A DNA stretch of 42,464 bases. It comes from a virus. Both the position numbers and the translations under genes were made by a program. Positions within the stretch are counted from its first letter, which is position 1, and each line of letters begins with the position of its first letter. Shown one piece after another: positions 16,820-25,092 of this stretch. Below the pieces are notes generated by a model. The model was not told where the DNA came from. It saw only the letters and a list, made by a program, of their open reading frames with translations, and ran no database searches. Location: IMG/VR virus record IMGVR_UViG_3300044701_001159, positions 1 to 42,464 of that record; one strand, written 5' to 3'.

Positions 16820-19800
16820 CCAAGCTGATTGCCGGTGACGGTGGATTCAATCGTGCGGCAGCCAGTGCCGTTGGCTACAAGGGTCGTCAAGCGCAGGGAA
16901 CACCGAATACTGACCCTGACAGTCTCGACTCGTCGCAGTACGCCACGATCCTGGACCTACTGAGCGAGGGAGAGATTGAGGGCCTTGTTGGTGGTGCCAA
17001 GGGGATCTACCTCGACAACACCCCACTGCAGAACCCTGATGGCAGTCTGAACTTCACCAACGTGCAGGCGGATGCACGCAACGGCACGCAGAACCAGACG
17101 TTCATACCTATTGCCAGTGACATCAGCAACGAGATCCCGGTTGGTGTGGTCGTGCTGGAGAATACGCCGATCGTGCGTACCATCACCGATCCAACCGTTG
17201 GTGCTGTTCGTATCACCCTCTCGTTCCCGCGGCTGGAGCAGTATCAAGCAGATGGTGACATCCGTGGCGTAAGTGTCCGCCTGCGGTTGTCGGTGCAATA
17301 CAACGGTGGAGGCTATGTCACGGTCATTGAAGACACGGTGAGAGGTCGCACTGCTGATCTCTATCAGCGGGATTACCGGATCACCTTCACATCAAACGTG
17401 AAGCCGGTCGACATCAAGGTGCAGCGGCTGAGTGAAGACAGTGCCAGCCCGCAATACGTTGATGCCTTCCAGTGGACCAGCTACACAGAGCTGACCTATG
17501 GCCGGCTGTCGTATCCGAACAGTGCCCTGGTGGCGCTGCGGATCAATGCGGAGCAGTTCAGCAACATCCCATCCCGGTCGTACCGGATCCGTGGCATCAA
17601 GGTGAAGGTGCCGACCAGCGTGGCGTATGTCGACCAGACCAACGGTCGGCTGGTGTATGCCAGTGGCCCATGGAACGGATTGTTCACTGCTGCGGCATGG
17701 ACCACGGACCCAGCTTGGATTCTGTACGACCTGCTGATCAGCAAGCGGTACGGCTTCGGCGATCACATCATCGAAGCGCAGCTCGACAAGTGGGCGTTCC
17801 TCGCAGCTAGCCAATACTGCGCCGAACTGGTGTCCGATGGCTTCGGTGGTGTTGAGCCACGCTTCACCTGCAACGTGGCGATCCAGACCGCAGAGGACGC
17901 CTACAAGCTGATCTCAGATATGTGCTCGGTGTTCCGTGCCATGCCCTTCTGGAGCGGTGGTGCGGTCACCATCAGCCAGGATCGCCCGGTCGATAGCTCA
18001 TACCTGTTCACCCTGGCGAACGTGGGGGAGGACGGCTTCACCTATCAGGGCAGTTCGCTGAAGCAACGGCCGACTGTTGCCGTGGTCTCCTACCTGGACC
18101 TTGAGAGCCGGGACATTGCCTATGAGGCCGTGGAGGACCAGGCCGCCATCGCTCGCTATGGGGTGGTGACGACCGAGATCTCCGCATTCGCCTGCACCTC
18201 CCGAGGGCAGGCGCATCGCATCGGCGAGTGGCTGCTGTACTCCGAGCAGTACGAAGGCGAGATCGTCACGTTCACTACCTCGCTGGATGCTGGCGTGATG
18301 GTGCGCCCCGGGCAGATCATCGAGATCGCCGACCCTGTACGTGCCGGCACCCGTCGTGGTGGTCGCATCGTGGCGGCCACCACCACCACGATCACGCTGG
18401 ATGACATCACCAGCATCAGTGCGCTGACCAGCGGCACCATCTCGGTCATCACCCCCAGCGGTGGCGTCCAGAGCCGCACCTATGTCAGCCGTAGCGGCAG
18501 CATCGTCACCGTCACACCAGCCTTCAGCGTGGCGCCCAACGTCAACAGCGTCTGGGTGTGGCAGACCAACGACGTGCAGACCTCCACCTGGCGGGTGCTG
18601 GGCGTACAGGAGCAGGAACAGTCGCAGTACACAATCAGCGCATTGTCGTACAACGTCAGCAAGTACAACTACGTCGAGCGTGGCGTGCCGCTGCAAGCGC
18701 GGGACATCACCAACCTGAACATTGTCCCGCCACCTCCTGCGGCACTGTCGGCATCGGAGACGTTGTATGAATCCAACGGTCGCGCCGAAAGCAAGATCGT
18801 CGTGAGCTGGCGTTCAGTGTCGGGAGTGTTGAACTACCGCTTGCGGTATCGCTTTGGCAATGATAACTGGGTCACGGTTGATTCCAGATCAGCCGTTGAC
18901 TACGAGATCACCAATAGCCAGCCGGGTATTTATTCCATTGAGGTCTACTCTCTCAGCCCCGCCAATATCCCATCACGTACTGCAGCGCAGCTCACGGTCA
19001 ATACCTACGGCAAGACGGCACTGCCAGCCAATATCACTGGGCTGAACCTGGTGCCGATTGATTCGGCCAGCGCCATTCTGTCGTGGGATCGCGCCACTGA
19101 TCTGGACGTGGTGTTGGGTGGCAAAATCCTGATCCGCCATAACCCGCTTCTGGTTGGTGCGACATGGGAGCAGAGCGCCGAGATCGTTGCCGCTACGGCT
19201 GGCGGCCAAACCCAGAAGCAAGTGCCATTGCTGGAGGGCACGTACCTGGTGAAGGCAGAGGATGATGGCGGGCGCCGTTCTGCTGCTGCTTCAACGGTGG
19301 TGGCTGATCTGCCGACCCCACAGCCAAGGCTGCTGGTGCTCACCTACCGGGAGGATCTGGAGACCCCACCATTTAGCGGCAACACGACGGGGATGTTCTA
19401 CTCCGCCGACCAGTCGGGCATCATCATCTCCGGTGGCATTGAGGTCGACTCCATGGCCACTGATGGCAACTGGGATGGCCTGGTGTCGATCGATGCTGTG
19501 GGTGGCATCAATGCCAGTGGATCGTATGAGTTTGGCTCCACACTGGATCTTGGTGGTGTGTATGACATCAACCTGCGGCGCATCCTTGGCATTGCGCCCT
19601 TTGTGCCAGGTGAGCTGATTGATGACAAGACGGCCAATATTGACGACTGGACCGGCATTGATGACCTAGCACCGGATGATGTCAACGCTGCGCTCTACGT
19701 TCGATCTACTGCAGATGATCCAAGCGGCACGCCAACATGGGGTGAGTGGCAGGAGTTTGCCAATGCCATTGTGCGTGGTCGTGGCTTCCAGTTTCAGGTC

Positions 19801-20118
19801 GTCGCTACTTCCGCTGATCCGAGTCATAACATCTCGATTGAAACGCTTGGCGTAGAGGTTGAGCTGCAGCAACGCATCGCTGAACCGGCGGCTGTGATTA
19901 CCAGCGGCACCTCCACCTATTCGGTCTCCTTCGCAGCACCGTTCTACCAGGCGCCGCAGATTGGAATCACTGCGTACAATATGGGGACAGGTGATTACTT
20001 TGCCATCACTGCAGTAACACGCACTGGCTTTGACGTTACCTTCAGGAACTCTGCTGCCACTGTTGTCAGTCGGCAATTTACCTATTCTGCGATTGGTTAC
20101 GGCCGGGAGATCATCTAA
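16816..20118 (+). CDS. tail tip host-specificity protein (gpJ family)
   Basis: The 1100-residue central tail hub/fibre. The N-terminal 600 residues follow the gpJ plan: LLSEGEIEGLVGGAKGIYLD, FTNVQADARNGTQNQTFIP, then SRSYRIRGIKVKVPTSVAY and YDLLISKRYGFGDHI. Fibronectin-III-like modules follow (about 640-840, SETLYESNGRAESKIVVSWR; ITGLNLVPIDSASAILSWD), then a C-terminal beta domain likely to contact receptor. Length is close to lambda gpJ (1132). It overlaps the next gene by one base (TAATG). Confidence 0.95.
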   Translation: MTKLIAGDGGFNRAAASAVGYKGRQAQGTPNTDPDSLDSSQYATILDLLSEGEIEGLVGGAKGIYLDNTPLQNPDGSLNFTNVQADARNGTQNQTFIPIASDISNEIPVGVVVLENTPIVRTITDPTVGAVRITLSFPRLEQYQADGDIRGVSVRLRLSVQYNGGGYVTVIEDTVRGRTADLYQRDYRITFTSNVKPVDIKVQRLSEDSASPQYVDAFQWTSYTELTYGRLSYPNSALVALRINAEQFSNIPSRSYRIRGIKVKVPTSVAYVDQTNGRLVYASGPWNGLFTAAAWTTDPAWILYDLLISKRYGFGDHIIEAQLDKWAFLAASQYCAELVSDGFGGVEPRFTCNVAIQTAEDAYKLISDMCSVFRAMPFWSGGAVTISQDRPVDSSYLFTLANVGEDGFTYQGSSLKQRPTVAVVSYLDLESRDIAYEAVEDQAAIARYGVVTTEISAFACTSRGQAHRIGEWLLYSEQYEGEIVTFTTSLDAGVMVRPGQIIEIADPVRAGTRRGGRIVAATTTTITLDDITSISALTSGTISVITPSGGVQSRTYVSRSGSIVTVTPAFSVAPNVNSVWVWQTNDVQTSTWRVLGVQEQEQSQYTISALSYNVSKYNYVERGVPLQARDITNLNIVPPPPAALSASETLYESNGRAESKIVVSWRSVSGVLNYRLRYRFGNDNWVTVDSRSAVDYEITNSQPGIYSIEVYSLSPANIPSRTAAQLTVNTYGKTALPANITGLNLVPIDSASAILSWDRATDLDVVLGGKILIRHNPLLVGATWEQSAEIVAATAGGQTQKQVPLLEGTYLVKAEDDGGRRSAAASTVVADLPTPQPRLLVLTYREDLETPPFSGNTTGMFYSADQSGIIISGGIEVDSMATDGNWDGLVSIDAVGGINASGSYEFGSTLDLGGVYDINLRRILGIAPFVPGELIDDKTANIDDWTGIDDLAPDDVNAALYVRSTADDPSGTPTWGEWQEFANAIVRGRGFQFQVVATSADPSHNISIETLGVEVELQQRIAEPAAVITSGTSTYSVSFAAPFYQAPQIGITAYNMGTGDYFAITAVTRTGFDVTFRNSAATVVSRQFTYSAIGYGREII

Positions 20119-20846
20119 TGGCACAAGCAGACCTCAACGTCGCCAACGCATCTGGTGCTTCCTTCCGGCAGGACATCAACAATCAGCTGCTGGCCTTGGG
20201 CACCCTGCAGAGTGGCGCCTCCGCACCGAGCACGACCTACGCCTACATGCTGTGGGCGGATACCGCAAACGACCTACTGAAGGTCCGCAACAGCGGCAAC
20301 AGCGGCTGGATTGAGGTCGGCACCCTATCGCTGGAGAACTGGGGCTTTGGCCGATTGCGGCTGGAGACCACCAAGCTGACCACCAGCGGCACCTCTGTCG
20401 ACTTCACCGGCATCCCCAGCTGGGCAAAGCGGATCACGTTGAGCTTGGCTGCTGTCAGCCTGAGCGGCGCCAGCAACCCCGTCGTGCGGCTGGGTGACTC
20501 CGGTGGCATTGAGACCAACAACTACCTGGGCGCCACCTCCCTGGTTGGCCCGACGACCACCACCGGCTCCTATGCCCACTCCTCCACCTCTGGCTTCAAC
20601 CTGCTGGGTGCGACCCCATCGGCAGATACTGTCGATTTCCACGGCTCCCTGATCCTCACGCTTGTCGAGGCATCGTCCAACACCTGGTCCTGCATGGGCA
20701 ACATGGCGCGGACTGACGTGATCCAGGTGAATCAGATTGCTGGCAGTAAGGCATTGTCAGCCACGCTTGATCGCATCCAAATCACTACCGTCGGCGGCGC
20801 CAACACCTTCGACGCTGGTAAGGCCAACATCATCTATGAAGGTTGA
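20118..20846 (+). CDS. tail fibre / receptor-binding tip protein
   Basis: The 242-residue protein begins AQADLNVANASGASFRQDIN and LWADTANDLLKVRNSGNSGW, a pattern common at the base of phage fibres. A beta-rich C-terminal domain follows (about 85-242, WAKRITLSLAAVSLSGASNP). It is directly coupled to gpJ, the normal place for side fibres or tip adhesins. The C-terminal half is the likeliest host-range determinant. Confidence 0.85.
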   Translation: MAQADLNVANASGASFRQDINNQLLALGTLQSGASAPSTTYAYMLWADTANDLLKVRNSGNSGWIEVGTLSLENWGFGRLRLETTKLTTSGTSVDFTGIPSWAKRITLSLAAVSLSGASNPVVRLGDSGGIETNNYLGATSLVGPTTTTGSYAHSSTSGFNLLGATPSADTVDFHGSLILTLVEASSNTWSCMGNMARTDVIQVNQIAGSKALSATLDRIQITTVGGANTFDAGKANIIYEG

Positions 20847-20885
20847 GCTGTCTTCATAGCCTGAAGGGGACCTAGGCCACTTGTT

Positions 20886-21119
20886 GTGGACGACACCAGC
20901 CACCCATGGACAAGCGCCTGGCCACAGCTCTTGATCTTGGTAGCCGCATCCTCCGTGATCGCTACGGGCGGGATGTTCATATCGACCGTGGTGGGCCAGG
21001 CCAGGCTGGAGACCACCCTGTCGACGCTGCTGCGGACGGTGGAGGAGATCAAGGTAGACCAGCGGGATTGGCGCAATCAGATCGATCAGCGGGTGCGGGC
21101 CTTGGAGGTGAAGCAATGA
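20886..21119 (+). CDS. membrane-anchored coiled-coil protein, lysis cassette
   Basis: The 77-residue protein has a hydrophobic segment WPQLLILVAASSVIATGGMF, then a charged coiled coil (VEEIKVDQRDWRNQIDQRVR). The layout (N-terminal transmembrane helix, periplasmic coil) is that of i-spanins and of XhlA-type hemolysin proteins. The GTG start at 20886 is used because no ATG precedes the membrane helix; a GGGGA stretch lies about 15 bases upstream. It overlaps the next gene by 4 bases (ATGA). Its place just before the endolysin supports a lysis role. Confidence 0.72.
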   Translation: MDDTSHPWTSAWPQLLILVAASSVIATGGMFISTVVGQARLETTLSTLLRTVEEIKVDQRDWRNQIDQRVRALEVKQ

Positions 21120-21346
21120 AGCGCCTCGCGGCCTTGATCGGTTCCGCCTCGCTGCTCAGCGTCGCGATCGGCAGCGTCTACCTGGTCGACTGCCGCCGGC
21201 ATGCTCGCGGCCTGGACCAGATCGATCGCTGTTATCTCACGTCGTTGCCGCTGATGGGTATCGGCACGGCAGGTGCTGGTGCCTTCCGCATTGGCTACAA
21301 CACCTTCAACCCTGCCCTGCGGAAGAAAGAGGAGGGTGAAGGATGA
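21116..21346 (+). CDS. small hydrophobic protein, holin candidate
   Basis: The 76-residue protein has two hydrophobic segments (about 4-24, LAALIGSASLLSVAIGSVYL; about 42-58, TSLPLMGIGTAGAGAFRIGY) and a charged tail RKKEEGEG. Two-helix topology, highly charged C-terminus and position between the coiled-coil membrane protein and endolysin fit a class II holin. It has 4-base overlaps on both sides (ATGA at 21116 and 21343). No sequence family is recognised. Confidence 0.7.
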   Translation: MKRLAALIGSASLLSVAIGSVYLVDCRRHARGLDQIDRCYLTSLPLMGIGTAGAGAFRIGYNTFNPALRKKEEGEG

Positions 21347-22413
21347 GCACCAAGCAAACCGTCCGGCTGCTGGATCTGTTCCGCTACTACAAGGGCTTGC
21401 CACATCAGATGGCCGCCATCACGGAGCTGCAGGAGGCCATGCCGGCCGGCTTGCTCAGCCGTGACAACGGCTGGTTCAAGACTTGGAGTGTCGACGGCAA
21501 GCAAGCACCAGAGCCCGCATGGTGGGCCTCAGCCCGTGGCATCGTCTCTGAGTTCGAGGGCTGTGAACTCACGGCCTACCCAGACCCTGGTACCGGTGGC
21601 GACCCTTGGACCATCGGCTATGGCCACACGGGGCCTGAGGTGCAGCCAGGAATGAAGATCACCAAGGCGGTCGCCGAGGACTACCTCCGTCAGGATCTGC
21701 AGGATGCCGCTGATGGTGTGTTCCAACTGCTGTCGCTGGCGATGGACTGGCGACCGCAGCAGCAGGCGGCACTGATCTCATTCGCGTTCAATGTCGGCCT
21801 TGGTGGGCTGGGCGATTCCACCCTGCGGCGCAGGCTGCTGGCAGGGGAGGACCCGGCCACTGCCGTGAAGGAGGAACTGCCGCGGTGGAACAAGGGCGGC
21901 CATGGCGTGATGCCTGGGTTGACGCGGCGCAGGGCGGCGGAAGTGGCCCTGTTCTGCTCGCAGCCTGCCCTGGCCCATGCACCGCAGCAACCAGCGGTGA
22001 TCAGGCACAACTCACCGTTCACGGCACGGCTGACGCCGAACGTCACCCTGGGCGACTTTGCCCTGCAGCAGGATGCCAGGCGGTTTCAGCAGCAACACCA
22101 GGTCGATACGGCGGCGCTGTTGGCGAACTTCCTCGAGCGGGTGAAGCGCAATCTGGGCGGCACCATCGTCATCACCAGCGGCTACCGTCCGCCGGCCATC
22201 AACCGATCGGTCGGTGGTGCTTCTGCCAGTGAGCACCTATTTGACGCCCCGGGCGTTGGGGCGGTGGACTTCTACCTTGAGGGTGTGGACATCAACAAGG
22301 TGCAAGCCTTCTGCGATCGGTACTGGGACTATTCGGTCGGCTACGGCGCTCCCAAGGGTTTTGTCCACTTGGGCATCAGGAAGGGCAAGCCTCGTCTGCG
22401 CTGGGATTATTGA
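21343..22413 (+). CDS. two-domain endolysin (GH24 lysozyme + M15 peptidase)
   Basis: The 356-residue protein. Residues about 60-205 are a T4-lysozyme-type muramidase with the catalytic triad E72 (EFEG), D81 (AYPDPG) and T90 (WTIGYGHT). Residues about 225-355 are a peptidase M15_3-type domain with SGYRPPAINR, SEH, a downstream Asp (VDF) and VHLGI supplying zinc ligands. It would cut both glycan strands and peptide stems. The N-terminal 55 residues are unassigned and not a signal peptide, so a holin is needed for release. It is last in the late operon and converges on the gene at 22407-22589. Confidence 0.92.
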   Translation: MSTKQTVRLLDLFRYYKGLPHQMAAITELQEAMPAGLLSRDNGWFKTWSVDGKQAPEPAWWASARGIVSEFEGCELTAYPDPGTGGDPWTIGYGHTGPEVQPGMKITKAVAEDYLRQDLQDAADGVFQLLSLAMDWRPQQQAALISFAFNVGLGGLGDSTLRRRLLAGEDPATAVKEELPRWNKGGHGVMPGLTRRRAAEVALFCSQPALAHAPQQPAVIRHNSPFTARLTPNVTLGDFALQQDARRFQQQHQVDTAALLANFLERVKRNLGGTIVITSGYRPPAINRSVGGASASEHLFDAPGVGAVDFYLEGVDINKVQAFCDRYWDYSVGYGAPKGFVHLGIRKGKPRLRWDY

Positions 22414-22589
22414 GGCACTGGCAGCCCCTTGCTGCGGCATAGCGCACGCAGCTTCTCAATCGCTCGCTGGCCGCAACGATCCCGGCAGCAGACACCACCG
22501 CAACACACCTGCCACCACGGCTCCCCTTCAATCTCCACTACCTCAATCCGTGGCTGCTCCGCAGACTGGTTCATGATCCCATCGTTCAT
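22407..22589 (-). CDS. small cysteine-rich protein
   Basis: The 60-residue protein has acidic EVVEIEGEPWWQVCCGGVCC followed by RDRCGQRAIEKLRALC: seven cysteines with CC..CC and C-x2-x-C spacing suggestive of a small zinc-binding fold. The start is ATG at 22589, with a second ATG 5 codons in. It converges with the endolysin (7-base overlap) and diverges from the NblA-like gene, whose start lies only 5 bases away. No family is recognised. Confidence 0.65.
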   Translation of the reverse strand: MNDGIMNQSAEQPRIEVVEIEGEPWWQVCCGGVCCRDRCGQRAIEKLRALCRSKGLPVPQ

Positions 22590-22594
22590 GTCTC

Positions 22595-22939
22595 GTGAGC
22601 TTCTCGAATTGGATGGTCCCGGAACTCAGTCTGACGATGGAGCTTGGACTGGAAGCGGCCAGGCGTGAACTGCACCAGATGAATCGCGACGAAGCAATCG
22701 CGATGGCCGATCAATTCATGGGTCGTTCTGTCATGCAGGAGGTCTGCCTGCGCAACAGCCTCAAGCGGGTGGCAGAGCTTGAGATTCAACTGGCGATCAT
22801 GCAGGCTGATCCCTATGTCAATGGCAAGACAAGTTGCCCGGGGCAGGAGCGCACCCGACGCCATGGTATTCGCGGGATGTGGAGCACGCTGGCGCATGCC
22901 ATCGGTGCTGGTGGCAAGGGTGCAGCAGGTGAAGCCTGA
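22595..22939 (+). CDS. probable NblA-family phycobilisome degradation protein
   Basis: The 114-residue frame from GTG 22595; ATG at 22613 gives 108. Residues 9-60 resemble NblA: PELSLTMELGL, then MNRDEAIAMADQF and GRSVMQEVCLRNSLKRV align with the NblA plan ELSLEQEF.., M(S)REQAQ..., LY.QMM.RE.MY..FLK. NblA docks Clp protease adaptors to phycobilisomes and triggers their breakdown; nblA genes are known in freshwater cyanophages. The C-terminal 45 residues extend past the usual 55-65 residue length and overlap the sigma gene on the other strand. There is no clear Shine-Dalgarno. A plain small helical protein is the alternative. Confidence 0.62.
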   Translation: MSFSNWMVPELSLTMELGLEAARRELHQMNRDEAIAMADQFMGRSVMQEVCLRNSLKRVAELEIQLAIMQADPYVNGKTSCPGQERTRRHGIRGMWSTLAHAIGAGGKGAAGEA

Positions 22940-23799
22940 ACGGCACCCAGCAGGACCCCTAGGCGATCGCGGGCATCACTGATCAATCCTTCCACCTCCC
23001 GCATCCGTAGGCCCTCTATACGGGCCAGAGCGGTGATGGATTGCGGGCTGCCATTCAAGCCGTAGTGCCCCATTACCAGCCGCTGCTGCAGGGGATCCAG
23101 TGTTGTGATCGCTGCAGTCAGGTTCTCACGTCGCACCAGATCATCAAGCTGATCGATCCAGTTCCCTTCACCATCGGCTAGCAGGCTGCCTAGTGGGCTG
23201 TGCTCATCGTCACCTGCGGCAGCATCCAATGACGCACATGGCATGGCCATCTGCAGGATGGCAGCCAATCGATCTTCGGTGACGCCCATCCGGTGGGCCA
23301 GCTCATGGCGTGATGGCCGGTGGTTGCCTTCTGCCGCAAGCTGCCGCGTTGCCGCCAACATCTGACCCCAGACTTTGGGATACGTGGTCGGCAGTCGAAT
23401 CGTATGGGACTGGCCATCGATCGCATTGCCGACCCCTTGGCGAATCCACCAATAGGCGTAGGTGGAGAACTTGTAGCCGCGTGCGGGATCAAACAGCTCG
23501 ACGGCACGGATCATGCCCAGGTTGCCAGCCTGCACTAGGTCCATGAACTCGAGTGAGGTGCGACGACCGATGCGTTGCACGACATGGACCACCAGCCGGA
23601 GGTTGGCGCGCACCATTCGATCCTTGGCGCGCTTGCCGATGCGCTTCACGCTGCGTGGTGCGTGCTCTGACCCGTCGGGATGATCGAGCCAGGCACGCAC
23701 GGCATTGCCAAGGGTGATCTCTTCTGCGGCGGTCAGTAGCGGCTCACGGCCGATCTGATCTAGGTACCAGCTGACATCAGACCCTTCGGCTGTCGTCAC
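22813..23799 (-). CDS. sigma-70 family RNA polymerase sigma factor
   Basis: The 328-residue protein has region 1.2 (WYLDQIGREPLLTAAEEITL), region 2 (MVRANLRLVVHVVQRIGRRT, GNLGMIRAVELFDPARGYKF, STYAYWWIRQGVGNAI), region 3 (THRL-like linker RPSRHELAHRMGV) and region 4 (LDPLQQRLVMGHYGLNG, SITALARIEGLRMREVEGLI). The region 1.2 style is that of cyanobacterial group 1/2 sigma factors. The GTG start overlaps the upstream stop (GTGA). The last 40 residues are Pro/Arg-rich and unconserved, overlapping the NblA-like gene. It probably directs host polymerase to phage late or host stress promoters. Confidence 0.93.
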   Translation of the reverse strand: MTTAEGSDVSWYLDQIGREPLLTAAEEITLGNAVRAWLDHPDGSEHAPRSVKRIGKRAKDRMVRANLRLVVHVVQRIGRRTSLEFMDLVQAGNLGMIRAVELFDPARGYKFSTYAYWWIRQGVGNAIDGQSHTIRLPTTYPKVWGQMLAATRQLAAEGNHRPSRHELAHRMGVTEDRLAAILQMAMPCASLDAAAGDDEHSPLGSLLADGEGNWIDQLDDLVRRENLTAAITTLDPLQQRLVMGHYGLNGSPQSITALARIEGLRMREVEGLISDARDRLGVLLGAVQASPAAPLPPAPMACASVLHIPRIPWRRVRSCPGQLVLPLT

Positions 23800-23954
23800 G
23801 ATCGCGGTACCTCCGGACGTTGCGGCTCCTGCTGTTGCCTGCGGATGTGATCAGCGAATGCCACGCACACCATTTCGGTGTGAGTGGCGGGCTTGGTGGC
23901 GTAGCTCAAAGCCCACCAGCGGCGGAACTCAGCAATCAGATCGGGGTGGGTCAT
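23796..23954 (-). CDS. 52-residue protein coupled to sigma gene
   Basis: ATG at 23954 opens 52 codons ending TGA at 23796-23798, overlapping the sigma GTG as GTGA. The product begins THPDLIAEFRRWWALSYATK and ends Gln/Arg/Pro-rich. No family is recognised. Its own start overlaps the previous stop as ATGA, placing it firmly in a translationally coupled chain. Confidence 0.7.
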   Translation of the reverse strand: MTHPDLIAEFRRWWALSYATKPATHTEMVCVAFADHIRRQQQEPQRPEVPRS

Positions 23955-24091
23955 TGCCATTTGAAGAGCAGCCAGATGATTGTGAGCATGTTGAAGACGA
24001 TCGACAGCATCAGCAGGCGATGCATGCTGCGCAATGTCGTGATCGGTACCAGCCTGGTGCGACGGGTATCAAACAGCGGAAGTTCAGCCAT
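23951..24091 (-). CDS. 46-residue single-pass membrane protein
   Basis: The start MAELPLFDTRRTRLVPITT is followed by HRLLMLSIVFNMLTIIWLLF, a clear hydrophobic helix ending in KWQ. ATG at 24091 lies 8 bases inside the upstream gene. The topology (basic N-terminus in the cytoplasm) suggests an inner-membrane protein. Function unknown. Confidence 0.68.
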   Translation of the reverse strand: MAELPLFDTRRTRLVPITTLRSMHRLLMLSIVFNMLTIIWLLFKWQ

Positions 24092-24281
24092 TGCTCTCCA
24101 GTAGGTAATCAAGTTGCAGGCATAGCAGCTGCACTGTCGCTGCTGTCTTGGTGGCATGCACCAAGGGAGTGAGCTGGCCATCAGCGAGCTTGTAGGCGGC
24201 TGCCGACTGCTGGGCCCGGGATAGCTCCCGGGCTTGCTGCAGCAGCTCACGCGCACCGCTCAGGGCGTCGTGAAGAGTCAT
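24084..24281 (-). CDS. 65-residue helical protein
   Basis: The product is almost entirely helical (LHDALSGARELLQQARELSR; VQLLCLQLDYLLESNG) with Ala/Leu/Gln repeats and no recognisable family. Its ATG at 24281 overlaps the last base of the SSB-like gene stop, and its end overlaps the next start by 8 bases. Confidence 0.72.
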   Translation of the reverse strand: MTLHDALSGARELLQQARELSRAQQSAAAYKLADGQLTPLVHATKTAATVQLLCLQLDYLLESNG

Positions 24282-24859
24282 CAGAACGGCGGCTCCTCAT
24301 CACCGAACTCATCAACAAACTCATCGGCCTTGGCAACGGCATAACCTTCCTGCTCGTCAAAGCCGTCCACACCGTCATCAATGATGTACGGCACGAAGTG
24401 GACCACTTGGGCAGCGGTGATGATCAGGCTGATGCCGCAACCTTCAGGGCGATCCCACGGGTAGACCTTGAAGGCAACGATCAGCTTCGAGCCGTTGCCG
24501 ATGGCAGCGCCATCCCATGGCTGCTTTTTGGCGTCCAGGATCTTGGGCCCTGGCGCCGTGCTGCCGTCGCGGTTGGTCAGCTGCTGCGCCTTGAACTTGG
24601 CGATCAGCAGGTTGGGATCATTCTTGTCAGGCTTGAGAGGAAACCCCTTGTCACTGCGGCGCTTCTTGGTACCGTGCTCCGCGGTGAACACCTCCTCGAG
24701 CTTGGCCTGAAATGCTGCCGTCTTGGGATCGCTGGTGGGCAGCACCAGATCGACCGACCATGCCAGCGGCTTGTCAGGGTCCATCTGCTGCCGGGGCTCC
24801 ACCAGGTACGCCCAACGGGCCAGCGCAAGCGGTGAATACAGGATCTTGGATTCAGTCAT
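24281..24859 (-). CDS. single-stranded DNA-binding protein (DUF2815/gp2.5-like)
   Basis: The 192-residue protein has the OB-fold order of phage SSBs: YSPLALARWAYLVEP, AWSVDLVLPTSD, GSKLIVAFKVYPWDRPEGCG, ISLIITAAQVVHFVPY. It ends in an acidic tail, DEFVDEFGDEEPPF, whose terminal Phe is the hallmark of tails that recruit polymerases and recombination proteins (T7 gp2.5, bacterial SSB). ATG at 24859 is chosen over an in-frame upstream codon because it overlaps the previous gene by 8 bases. It probably coats replicating phage DNA. Confidence 0.85.
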   Translation of the reverse strand: MTESKILYSPLALARWAYLVEPRQQMDPDKPLAWSVDLVLPTSDPKTAAFQAKLEEVFTAEHGTKKRRSDKGFPLKPDKNDPNLLIAKFKAQQLTNRDGSTAPGPKILDAKKQPWDGAAIGNGSKLIVAFKVYPWDRPEGCGISLIITAAQVVHFVPYIIDDGVDGFDEQEGYAVAKADEFVDEFGDEEPPF

Positions 24860-25064
24860 CGGAGTTCTCAAAGGGGAAGAGGGGTTGAAGGCCAGCACCA
24901 AGCCGCATCAGGTGATGGGCAGCGCCAGAGATTGAGAGGCCATGCCGTTCGGTCAATGACTGGATGGCAGCCCATACATCAGGTCGCACGCAGGACTGCA
25001 GGTAATGACGACCTGGGGACCGGCGCGAGCCATAGGGCACGGCTTGCTTTTTGCTGTCAGTCAT
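24852..25064 (-). CDS. small RHH-like protein
   Basis: The 70-residue product has a basic N-terminus and then RHYLQSCVRPDVWAAIQSLTE / GLSISGAAHHLMRLG, a strand-helix-helix pattern like short ribbon-helix-helix DNA-binding proteins. It is the first member of the SSB-sigma chain on this strand and overlaps the SSB start by 8 bases (ATGACTGA). It could regulate this operon. The assignment is tentative. Confidence 0.7.
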   Translation of the reverse strand: MTDSKKQAVPYGSRRSPGRHYLQSCVRPDVWAAIQSLTERHGLSISGAAHHLMRLGAGLQPLFPFENSDD

Positions 25065-25092
25065 CAGCAGGTGATGGCAGAGTGATCAGCGG

